Shown here in pieces: positions 19,848 to 26,137 of a stretch of 64,000 nt of DNA. The stretch's first letter is position 1. Each line of letters opens with the position of its first letter. A program made the position numbers and the translations under genes. The notes under the pieces are model-generated. The model worked only from the letters and a program-made list of their open reading frames with translations. It ran no database searches and was not told the DNA's origin. Source of the DNA: Paenibacillus sp. PL91 (GTDB lineage Bacteria; Bacillota; Bacilli; Paenibacillales; Paenibacillaceae); the NCBI RefSeq assembly GCF_012935325.2, contig NZ_JABBYG020000001.1:992001-1056000 (forward strand). Direction: 5' to 3'.

Positions 19848-20000
19848 TCATCCAAGCAATTCCTCAATATGATCGACCGTGCGCCGGACGCGAGACCAAT
19901 ATTCGGTCGCCTTCGATTTCCTCCCCCTTGCCTGATTAGAGAAATTGGTTATCCTACGAATTCTTCTTCTGGCAGTCTCCGTACTGACAATCTCAGACAT
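19848..20000 (-). CDS. Short basic ORF, uncertain
   Basis: A 50-codon frame with ATG: MSEIVSTETARRRIRRI followed by SKATEYWSRVRRTVDHIEEL. It is arginine-rich and helical, lacks a clear ribosome binding site, and may be the tail of a DNA-binding or transposon protein rather than an intact gene. It starts just outside the class 4 repeat. Confidence 0.35.
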   Translation of the reverse strand: MSEIVSTETARRRIRRITNFSNQARGRKSKATEYWSRVRRTVDHIEELLG

Positions 20001-20012
20001 ATGTACAAAATT

Positions 20013-20103
20013 TCTTATTTTATGAAGATGTAAAAGGAGTTACCTGCAGCTCCTTCATCGTTTGAGTCTCTTCATTGAACTATCGTTTCCCTTTAGCTTA
20101 ACA
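20013..20103 (-). repeat. Cassette-boundary repeat with class 4 hairpin
   Basis: It shares the block TGTACAAAATTTCTTATTTT and GAAGATGTAAAAGGAG with the copy at 12886-12920. Hairpin GGAG/CTCC with TGCAG between is followed by half-site GAACTATCGTTTCCCTTTAG (20077-20096). The other half-site is absent. Confidence 0.65.
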
Positions 20104-20565
20104 ATATTTCTCCTTCAATATCTCTATATATTTAGAATCAATTCCAGTAATATTGGATACTGTTCCAATTTCAATTCCTTGTTTTAAGGCATTTCGGGCA
20201 ATACTCAAGTTATGTTTCATTTTCAACAACCTATCTTTGAATAAAATATCGTCAAAATCTAAATATTCATCAGCAATTTCTCCGTCTAAATTAAATTCAA
20301 AATCGTAAGTGCCGATGTATTCTTCTAGATAAAAAATATTTACTGAACAAAATATTACTACTTCTTCAACATTAAAAGTATATTTAAGGTAAATTGACCG
20401 TTCATGTACACTAATAAAATCCTCATACAACTTTCCATGAAATGTGTCGTGGTAATCGTCTTTCTCTTCTTGACGCCATTTTCTAAAACAACTCCAAAAG
20501 CCTTCCACAGTCCTATTTATTGCATTATTGCTAGTTTCCCATTCAAGCAATGTTTTTTTGTTCAT
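20098..20565 (-). CDS. Hypothetical protein, immunity-like
   Basis: 155 residues, acidic and AT-rich. A central sheet (SIYLKYTFNVEEVVIFCSVN) and a helical C-terminus are visible; the last 40 residues (NALKQGIEIGTVSNITGIDSK) could be a small helix-turn-helix-like segment. The family is not recognised. GGAAGTG precedes ATG 20565. The TAA lies inside the repeat. Confidence 0.6.
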   Translation of the reverse strand: MNKKTLLEWETSNNAINRTVEGFWSCFRKWRQEEKDDYHDTFHGKLYEDFISVHERSIYLKYTFNVEEVVIFCSVNIFYLEEYIGTYDFEFNLDGEIADEYLDFDDILFKDRLLKMKHNLSIARNALKQGIEIGTVSNITGIDSKYIEILKEKYC

Positions 20566-20634
20566 ATTATATTTCACTTCCTACAACAATTTATCATTCA
20601 TGTTTTCCATGTTTTCCATTTTATCCTGATTTCA

Positions 20635-20795
20635 TTGAACTATCCTGCCCGTTAGCTTAACTAAGAAATGGAGCAGCTGCCACAGCAAACTGCTCCTCAA
20701 CTATCGTTACCGTTAGCTTAATAAAATGAGCAGGCCACTGCAGCGCCTGCTCATCCATGTGTGTTATTGAACTATCGTTTCCCGTTAGTTTAACC
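20635..20795 (-). repeat. Two tandem cassette-boundary repeats sharing a half-site (empty unit)
   Basis: Order on the plus strand: half-site ACTATCCTGCCCGTTAGCTT (20639-20658), class 2 hairpin (20670-20696), half-site AACTATCGTTACCGTTAGCT (20699-20718), class 3 hairpin GAGCAGGC/GCCTGCTC (20728-20752), half-site GAACTATCGTTTCCCGTTAG (20769-20788). No gene separates the two repeats, as expected for a unit that lost, or never had, its cargo. Confidence 0.8.
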
Positions 20796-20866
20796 AACTT
20801 TAATATTCCGATTTGTGCAAGTCGTAAAATACTCCAGCGTTGAGCGGTTATTTTGAGCAACGAGAC

Positions 20867-21757
20867 TTAGTTTCGCTTCCGTTTTTGGCTTTGCAAAGTT
20901 TTGGGCCACCGATAGGAAGGGACATGGTCCAGCATTGTTTGGAAAATAACGCTCCATTCGCGTTCTTTTAATGCGCAAACCGGCTTATCCCGGTCAATCC
21001 CAAGGCTCGACGCCAAGTGTTTCAATTGCGGAGGGGTAAAGACGGAACTGAACGCTCCGTCGAAAGGTAACTTCGGATTTCTTAGCCCCCTTTCAGCAAG
21101 ACCCGTAAACAAAGCGCCATAGCGGTATGGAACTTCAGGGCATGCCTTTCTCCTTATCGATATTATGCAACATTCCACCTTCGGCGGCGGCGAAAAATAA
21201 CCCGGGGGGAGTGTCTGCACCAGTTCCATGTCATACCTCATCCTCCAGCTTAATAGCTCCGGATTTGTCACGACTGAAGAGGTAAACCGTTTGGCCGCTC
21301 CCTTCTCTAAAATGATGGCAGCCCGCTGCAGCGGGGTAGAAGGATCATCCAAAAGCTTTCTCAGAATCGGAGTCGTAATTGAAAAAGGGATATTCGACAC
21401 GACGCAAAAGGGCTCTCTTGGAAGATATCCTCGCATAAAATCGCCATGAACGATTTTAATATTAGATTCGCCTTCCACCTTGCCGATCAATTTTTGAACA
21501 TACGCGGCATCGTTCTCAAAAGCGATCACGATCCTCGCCTTCTCCGCCAAAGGCAGCGTGATCGCACCGAGGCCGGCCCCTATTTCAATAATGACGTCTT
21601 TTTTCGTAATTTTTGCCGTTTCGATCAAATCACGCACCGCGCGTTTGTTATGCAGGAAATGCTGACCGGAGAAGTTAGGGCTGCCTCCGCTTTTATTTGG
21701 ATTCGTACGGGACCTATTCCCGGCAACGACGGGCTTTTTATTCTTTTTATGCAACAC
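20867..21757 (-). CDS. erm: Erm-type 23S rRNA adenine N6-methyltransferase
   Basis: 296 residues. QHFLHN, the SAM-binding EIGAGLGAIT (about 58-67) and catalytic SNIPF (the NLPF/Y box) are in KsgA/Erm order, and the lysine-rich tail QSQKRKRN matches the basic C-terminus of some Erm proteins. Erm enzymes methylate A2058 (E. coli numbering) of 23S rRNA and confer macrolide-lincosamide-streptogramin B resistance; substrate and resistance are inferred from homology. GTG 21757 follows GAGGTG at five bases. The leader at 21758-21910 suggests inducible control. The gene lies between two cassette repeats. Confidence 0.9.
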   Translation of the reverse strand: MLHKKNKKPVVAGNRSRTNPNKSGGSPNFSGQHFLHNKRAVRDLIETAKITKKDVIIEIGAGLGAITLPLAEKARIVIAFENDAAYVQKLIGKVEGESNIKIVHGDFMRGYLPREPFCVVSNIPFSITTPILRKLLDDPSTPLQRAAIILEKGAAKRFTSSVVTNPELLSWRMRYDMELVQTLPPGYFSPPPKVECCIISIRRKACPEVPYRYGALFTGLAERGLRNPKLPFDGAFSSVFTPPQLKHLASSLGIDRDKPVCALKEREWSVIFQTMLDHVPSYRWPKTLQSQKRKRN

Positions 21758-21910
21758 AAAAACACCTCATTCATTTGTTTAGGTAAATGAAAAAGGCGCA
21801 CCACAAATAGACCCGAATCCGCTTTTAAAAAAACGGATGAGTCAACCTGTACCGCACCTCTTTTTACCGTAAACGCATGTAATGGGTGATCAAATAAAGC
21901 ACCTCCTAAA
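21758..21910 (-). promoter_or_regulatory. erm 5' leader, likely translational attenuator
   Basis: It contains a short leader ORF (separate entry) followed by a stem, ATCCG...CGGAT with flanking GAC/GTC pairs (about 21795-21845). This resembles the leaders of ermC/ermD-class genes, where drug-stalled ribosomes refold the RNA and free the erm ribosome binding site. The refolding itself is inferred. Confidence 0.6.
21864..21893 (-). CDS. ErmD-like leader peptide MITHYMRLR
   Basis: AGGAGG (21902-21907) precedes a TTG that opens a 9-codon frame, MITHYMRLR, then TAA. The known ErmD leader begins MTHSMRLR, and its arginine-x-arginine motif is what makes macrolide-bound ribosomes stall. The match in motif and position, about 107 bases upstream of the erm start, is strong. 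Confidence 0.75.
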   Translation of the reverse strand: MITHYMRLR

Positions 21911-21970
21911 ATCTATTGCCATTATAACAAACTCACCAACGATTTCAAGTGTTGCCGCTTGGCAGCATTT

Positions 21971-22052
21971 CGGGGAACGTTAGTTCAATAAAAACACGGA
22001 AGCAGCCGGCCACAATGATCGGCTGTTTCATTACGCTAACAGGCAGGTTAGC
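21971..22052 (+). repeat. Cassette-boundary repeat in inverted orientation
   Basis: It reads on the plus strand as the others read on the minus: GGGGAACGTTAGTTCAAT (21973-21990), class 1 hairpin AGCAGCCG/CGGCTG, and TTACGCTAACAGGCAGGTTA (22031-22050). The gene behind it also runs on the plus strand, so the whole unit appears inverted. Confidence 0.75.
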
Positions 22053-22106
22053 TGCGTTAACTTTTTATGTTACATTATAAGAAATGCATATAGGGGGATA
22101 TATCGT

Positions 22107-22202
22107 TTGAATTCGTATAAGCAATATGGAGATCAAAGTGCTTCGCTCATGCTTCTCTTGCATGGCGGAGGTGTTAGTGGTTGGATGTGGGGGTTAGTTT
22201 AA
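22107..22202 (+). pseudogene. N-terminal fragment of an alpha/beta hydrolase
   Basis: TTG 22107, after AGGGGGA, opens MNSYKQYGDQSASLMLLLHG then GGVSGWMW: the first strand and the oxyanion HGGG loop of an alpha/beta hydrolase. After 31 codons it stops at GGGTTAGTTTAA, which is a half-site sequence. The remaining ~200 residues are gone, so the truncation point coincides with the repeat. Confidence 0.65.
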
Positions 22203-22345
22203 TCATAATTGAGCAAAAAGCTTTATATCTTATGCCTGCCTCCGCCAGTTTCTCGTCCAGTTTCGCCCATGGAATCTCTTCAGGCCTTAACTTAACCAGT
22301 CCAAGTTCCGAAAAAGAATATAACAAGATATTAGGGGAGATAAAT

Positions 22346-22663
22346 TTGTCACCAAATAAAAGAAAAAAACTAAACAAGTCACGCGTGCTTCTGGCGACTA
22401 TGGAGCGGATTTCGTTAATTCTAAATCCGGAAAAAAAAACAATGTACAAAACAAACACTGGCGGCCACATGTTCGTATTCATCGCGTTACTATTCGCGTG
22501 CATCGGCATATTTGCGGGCTCAGCGGCGGGACTCTACGCAGTCCTCGAACTGTGGTTCGGTCTTGGCATGACTTACGCGGAATGCTGCGTAATAACCGCA
22601 GTCTTATTCATAACAGCGGTAATATTAATGTTTAAGGATGCGCGTGAACTTGAGGATGATTAA
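22346..22663 (+). CDS. Small membrane protein, hypothetical
   Basis: About 105 residues from TTG 22346 (AGGGGA upstream): a basic N-terminal helix (SPNKRKKLNKSRVLLATMER), then two transmembrane segments (FVFIALLFACIGIFAGSAAG and CCVITAVLFITAVILMF). The family is unknown. The opposite strand of 22200-22330 reads like the tail of a different protein (VKLRPEEIPWAKLDEKLAEA), so the segment between the hydrolase fragment and this gene is a patchwork. This gene is on the plus strand, against the array direction. Confidence 0.55.
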   Translation: MSPNKRKKLNKSRVLLATMERISLILNPEKKTMYKTNTGGHMFVFIALLFACIGIFAGSAAGLYAVLELWFGLGMTYAECCVITAVLFITAVILMFKDARELEDD

Positions 22664-22819
22664 ATGCAATATAAGCGTCTGTATCCCGCACAAGCTGAAG
22701 GATCAGAGTTTAACGGGTAAAGTATTTGAAATGGTAAACTTAATGGGATTATTTTCTGACAACAAATAGACAATTGGGGAGTTTTCAAAGCAACAACGAG
22801 ACTTTCACCGGCTAGAAGA

Positions 22820-22880
22820 AAGGAGCAGCTGCCGCAAACTGCTCCTTTTGTTGTTCAACTAACGTTCTCCATTTTAAATG
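22820..22880 (-). repeat. Cassette-boundary repeat with class 2 hairpin, half-site decayed
   Basis: Hairpin AGGAGCAGCTG...CTGCTCCT (22821-22845), then TTCAACTAACGTTCTCC (22854-22870), a diverged half-site. Confidence 0.65.
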
Positions 22881-22939
22881 GTTGTTTATAAATTCTATTA
22901 AACGATCGTTTTATAGACGGAGGCTGATCTCGTATAGAA

Positions 22940-23011
22940 AAAAACCAGCCCCCGAAACGTACTGGTTTACGCTGCGTTCATTCAACTATCGTTCCCCGTT
23001 AGCTTAATAAA
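22940..23011 (-). repeat. Cassette-boundary repeat with an unrelated hairpin
   Basis: A hairpin AAACCAG/CTGGTTT (22942-22969), unlike the other classes, is followed by a clean half-site AACTATCGTTCCCCGTTAGC (22984-23003). The hairpin part is evidently exchangeable. Confidence 0.6.
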
Positions 23012-23013
23012 GA

Positions 23014-23280
23014 TTATTTCTTCTTTCTTAATATCCTCACAGCATAATAAACAATTATTCCAAGTAGCATTAATACCAGGATTTCTAATGTTCTCCATAC
23101 TGGGCTTAAAACATATCCAAATGCGACTTTATGTTGAAGATGATCAACTGATTCGTATGTCTCAACAATATCCGGAACATAATTCATCGTGAGATAAATT
23201 CCTTGAAGAATCTGAAAAGCATAAAAAATGAATACAAATATTAGTCCTAAAACGAGAGCTCTTATAAATGGTTTTTTCAT
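23014..23280 (-). CDS. Small two-helix membrane protein, hypothetical
   Basis: 88 residues. Two membrane segments (LVLGLIFVFIFYAFQIL and LEILVLMLLGIIVYYAV) flank an outside loop of about 35 residues, with a basic C-terminal RILRKKK. GGGAGG lies five bases before ATG 23280. Its stop is next to the repeat half-site. No family recognised. Confidence 0.7.
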   Translation of the reverse strand: MKKPFIRALVLGLIFVFIFYAFQILQGIYLTMNYVPDIVETYESVDHLQHKVAFGYVLSPVWRTLEILVLMLLGIIVYYAVRILRKKK

Positions 23281-23323
23281 TTTTACCTCCCAAGCTCCTT
23301 CTTCGTTAATATAGGTCCCTTCA

Positions 23324-23353
23324 TTGAACTAACGTTCTCCGTTAGTTCAATCG
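23324..23353 (-). repeat. Solo half-site of the cassette repeat
   Basis: TTGAACTAACGTTCTCCGTT then AGTTCAATCG, with no hairpin or second half-site. In this copy the inverted-repeat character (TTGAACTAACG and CGTTAGTTCAA) is nearly perfect. Confidence 0.7.
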
Positions 23354-23358
23354 TCTAA

Positions 23359-23619
23359 CTATTTCCCTCTTGCAGCATCTTTAATATAGCTCTTCGCTTC
23401 GCTTAGGGCTAATTGTATAGATTTAATAGATACATTTAATTCTTCTTTAGATGTCTCATTGTATAGTTGCTTTTCACCAAGTGATTTAAGCCCCCCAATC
23501 AGTTCGTCTCCTAAGGAAGGGATTCCACTCCGAACCTCAATTATGGAGAAATCATTGTCTTCGGTCTCTACAGCAAAAAATCCTAAACGCCTATACTCTA
23601 CATAAACTCGACCCTTCAT
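23359..23619 (-). CDS. Small hypothetical protein
   Basis: 86 residues; a short beta-rich N-terminus (GRVYVEYRRLGFFAVETEDN) and a helical second half (NVSIKSIQLALSEAKSYIKD). GAAGGGAG precedes ATG 23619 by eight bases. Single gene between repeats; no family recognised. Confidence 0.6.
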   Translation of the reverse strand: MKGRVYVEYRRLGFFAVETEDNDFSIIEVRSGIPSLGDELIGGLKSLGEKQLYNETSKEELNVSIKSIQLALSEAKSYIKDAARGK

Positions 23620-23685
23620 TAATCATTCTCCCTTCTCACTAAAACATAGCTACCCATTTTATCACACACCAAAATATACCACATA

Positions 23686-23785
23686 TTGGAACTATACTGC
23701 CCGTTTGCTTAACAACGAAAGGGAGTAGCTGCGGCAGCAAACTCCCCCTTGTTTGTTCAACTATCGTTCCTCGATTGCTCAACAC
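23686..23785 (-). repeat. Cassette-boundary repeat with class 2-like hairpin
   Basis: Half-site AACTATACTGCCCGTTTGCT (23690-23709), hairpin GGGAGTAGCTG...CAAACTCCC (23720-23745), diverged half-site AACTATCGTTCCTCGATTGC (23759-23778). Confidence 0.7.
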
Positions 23786-24007
23786 ATCGGTTGATCATAC
23801 ACGGATAGATCTATATTCCACGATGAAACAAATAAAATGAGCCTTTAGACAATCTATTTGCAAACAAGATAATTTTATCAAATTGCTTCAAGACTTCATT
23901 TCTGTTGAGAAATAACTTCTCATACGGGCAGGTTAGTTTGGAAAACATAAAAAATCCTGAAGGGAAAATAGGCTTGGCTATGGAAGTAAACAAAGAGCAA
24001 TTTATTT
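23786..24007. other. Decayed unit with an inverted half-site
   Basis: No intact gene. At 23920-23940 the plus strand carries CATACGGGCAGGTTAGTTTG, a half-site facing the other way, followed by a short plus-strand frame ending NKEQFI. It appears to be the scar of an inversion or deletion. Confidence 0.4.
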
Positions 24008-24089
24008 AAGTAGCTTAACAAAGAAATGGAGCAGCTGCCGCAGCAAACTGCTCCTTGATTGTTCAACTATCGTTTCCCGTTAGTTCAAA
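24008..24089 (-). repeat. Cassette-boundary repeat with class 2 hairpin
   Basis: A partial half-site TAGCTTAACAAAGAAATGG, hairpin GGAGCAGCTGCC/..CAAACTGCTCC (24028-24054), and half-site AACTATCGTTTCCCGTTAGT (24065-24084). Over the hairpin it is nearly identical to the copies at 16204 and 20670. Confidence 0.8.
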
Positions 24090-24092
24090 AAG

Positions 24093-24599
24093 TCACCTAT
24101 TTATTTCAACGGTAATATTCATTTTTTTTAGCAATTCATTGACCACATCCAACGCTTCATCTCGCTGCTTGTAATCCAAAGTACAATATCTAATCATATC
24201 TAAGTTGTTATCTATTTGTTTTAGCTCTCCTGCGATATCGTCAGGCACTGTTATCCAGGAAAAATTATGTTGCAATTCAGCGATACTGTACGTACCTTCA
24301 ATAAACTTACGACAAGCAAGCTTAAACTCGTACAAACTATCATTAATTGGCGCCCAATCAGGGTTTCTTTTGTCTTGCTCTGTTGGCTTCCTAACATATT
24401 GAGTCGCTGTTTTCTCACAAGCACCATACCTCAGATAATTCTTTTGTGCCTCTATCAATGGTATCTTATTGGCTCCAAAATCATATTCATTCATTTTTTG
24501 AAAAGGGTCATCTTCCCAAAAACATACTGGACAGATTTCATAATCTCCGTCACTGTCTATCGTTTTGTAACCGCAACATGGGCATGTATATTTTTTCAC
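24093..24599 (-). CDS. CPCC-family cysteine-rich protein
   Basis: 168 residues. The N-terminus KYTCPCCGYKTI ... YEICPVCFWEDD has two CxxC pairs typical of the CPCC zinc-ribbon-like domain, followed by QKNYLRYGACE. The remainder is helical. CPCC proteins are common accessory genes, often next to polymorphic-toxin or orphan loci; no biochemical role is known to me. The gene is single and bounded by repeats. The start ATG 24599 is followed directly by the Cys motif. Confidence 0.75.
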   Translation of the reverse strand: MKKYTCPCCGYKTIDSDGDYEICPVCFWEDDPFQKMNEYDFGANKIPLIEAQKNYLRYGACEKTATQYVRKPTEQDKRNPDWAPINDSLYEFKLACRKFIEGTYSIAELQHNFSWITVPDDIAGELKQIDNNLDMIRYCTLDYKQRDEALDVVNELLKKMNITVEINR

Positions 24600-24650
24600 A
24601 TCACACCTCCATTACGATTTTCTCTATCATAAAACACCTAAACTCTAATT

Positions 24651-24712
24651 GCACTAAACTGCCCGTTAGCTTAATGACGCATCGTCAGTCTAATACTTTA
24701 TTTTCTATAACA
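24651..24712 (-). repeat. Half-site with class 5 tail, duplicated near 63560-63645
   Basis: Half-site CTAAACTGCCCGTTAGCTTA (24654-24673), then GACGCATCGTC and AGTCTAATACTTTATTTTC. The same half-site and tail occur on the minus strand at 63557-63645, where the tail is duplicated in tandem. Confidence 0.75.
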
Positions 24713-24781
24713 CGACTTACTCATGAATATTACGGCAGCACGTTTGTTTTTTAGAATGGACGACATGGTGCATCATTTCCC

Positions 24782-24822
24782 CGTCGGGAATGGGACAACG
24801 TTCTTGACTTCCGACATTATAT
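24782..24822. repeat. Insertion-element-like end, solo
   Basis: GGGAATGGGACAACGTTC then TTGACTTCCGACATTATA, related to the copies near 8158, 26013-26094 and 42676. No transposase is adjacent. Confidence 0.5.
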
Positions 24823-24941
24823 GATGTGCCACATTATATAGGTTGTTTATGAGTTGTTTTTCCTCGCTTGAAATACTAAGTTGTTTTTCTTATGAGTTTA
24901 TCCGTCGCAGCCAAGGATTCTTTTTTCTTTCCCTCATGTAG

Positions 24942-25095
24942 AACAAGGAGCAAGATCCACGGCGATCTTGCTCCTTGTTTGTTGTGTTTTGGTGTTTTGG
25001 ATGTGTCTCGGGATTCGTGCCATTCAACTTCATCCTGGATGATCACATGGATGGCTGCCGCGGTGTACATTCAACTATCGTTCCTCGTTATTTGA
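24942..25095 (-). repeat. Long perfect hairpin plus distant half-site of the cassette repeat
   Basis: AACAAGGAGCAAGATC and GATCTTGCTCCTTGTT form a perfect 16-bp stem (24942-24979). About 90 bp later comes half-site TTCAACTATCGTTCCTCGTT (25070-25089). This ends the first array block. Between it and the VOC gene (25096-25386) I see no convincing gene. Confidence 0.55.
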
Positions 25096-25386
25096 GTCCC
25101 TTTAATTTGGTTTTGCATTGATTTCCGTTAAAGTTCATGCATCACGAAGTCCCACCGAGTTAAGGCAGCTTGCTGCCGGCCGCGATGTGGTTAGTCGGTG
25201 CGGATGTGTCCCGACAGTTACTTCCTCGTTCCTTGTTTCCGGGACCGAGGGTCGCCCAGACCCGGAGCGTGAATGCGGTGTTTATATGATGCACACGACG
25301 TCTTCGAGATACTTTCACACTGCTTTTCTGTTTCTATTTTCACTCTAGTAATGTATATTTCAGTTAAGTCTTCTTTTAAACGTCAC

Positions 25387-25839
25387 TTATTTATTACCGA
25401 GTTGTTCCGCCAAACCGATTAGAAGTCCTTCATTTCCACGAATGTAGCAGAGCCGATACGAGTCCTCGTACTGAACCACTTCGCCAACGAGCTGAGCACC
25501 ATACTTAGTGAGTCTGGATACCATTTCGTCAATGTCTTCAACGGTGAACATGACGCGTAGATAACCGAGGGCATTTACAGGAGCAGTTCGGTGATCTGAT
25601 ATAGTAGGTGGGGTGAGAAATCGCGAAAGTTCAAGTCGGCTGTGGCCATCTGGGGTAACCATCATAGCAATCTCTACACACTGTGAACCCAGCCCGGTTA
25701 CGCGACCAGCCCATTCACCTTCGACAGTAGCTCGCCCTTCGAGCTTCAAGCCAATCTCCTCGAAGAAAGAGATTGCGTCATCAAGGGATTCTACAACGAT
25801 GCCAACATTGTCCATTCTTAGTAATTTGTTTTTTGCCAT
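25387..25839 (-). CDS. VOC-family protein (glyoxalase/dioxygenase fold)
   Basis: 150 residues with two paired beta-alpha-beta-beta-beta modules: DNVGIVVESLDDAISFFEEI at the start and LRVMFTVEDIDEMVSRLTKY in the second half, ending with the conserved LLIGLAEQLG. VOC proteins bind a metal in the cleft and act in glyoxal detoxification, ring cleavage or antibiotic sequestration; the substrate is not deducible. AAGGAGATAAAAC precedes ATG 25839. It lies next to the array end, about 290 bp from the last half-site. Confidence 0.85.
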   Translation of the reverse strand: MAKNKLLRMDNVGIVVESLDDAISFFEEIGLKLEGRATVEGEWAGRVTGLGSQCVEIAMMVTPDGHSRLELSRFLTPPTISDHRTAPVNALGYLRVMFTVEDIDEMVSRLTKYGAQLVGEVVQYEDSYRLCYIRGNEGLLIGLAEQLGNK

Positions 25840-26012
25840 AGTTTTATCTCCTTATGTGTACAAATTTATTACCTGATCATCTTCATATTTATTCTATCAA
25901 GACTTACTAATTCCTTCCAAACGATTAACATCTTGTCACAATTCATGTAATTACTCAACGATGGTCGCTCTTGCTGCTTAGGTAATCCCCCTCCCCCTCT
26001 ATTGATCATCCG

Positions 26013-26125
26013 TCAGGAATGAGACAATGTTCTTGTCACAAAACGGGAATGGGACGATGTTCTTAACACCATGCAATGACAAGAACTTGCTCCCATAAAT
26101 AGAAAAAGCCGCGATTTACGCGACT
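26013..26125. repeat. Cluster of three insertion-element-like ends and a palindrome
   Basis: Two direct copies (AGGAATGAGACAATGTTCTT; GGGAATGGGACGATGTTCTT) and one inverted copy (ATGACAAGAACTTGCTCCCA) are followed by CGCGATTTACGCG, a perfect palindromic hairpin also found at 42660-42672. Repeated short ends of this type are known from IS21-like elements, but no transposase is present to prove it. Confidence 0.55.
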
Positions 26126-26137
26126 TAATCTTATCAC

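Noticed and set aside
22174..22509. A 111-residue minus-strand gene
   Set aside because: Its C-terminal part looks protein-like (VKLRPEEIPWAKLDEKLAEA) but the rest overlaps the plus-strand membrane protein and has no start signal; treated as a relic in a patchwork region.
24446..24754. A plus-strand gene ending over the repeat at 24651
   Set aside because: It is antisense to the CPCC gene; its similarity to a frame at 63600 comes only from the shared repeat.
8275..25095. The repeats as a CRISPR array
   Set aside because: Repeats are about 90 bp composite elements with internal hairpins, spacing ranges from zero to more than 3 kb, and the interval DNA is coding. No cas-like gene is present.
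25118..25348. A 76-codon plus-strand gene
   Set aside because: No ribosome binding site, no recognisable fold, cysteine- and serine-rich low-complexity product.
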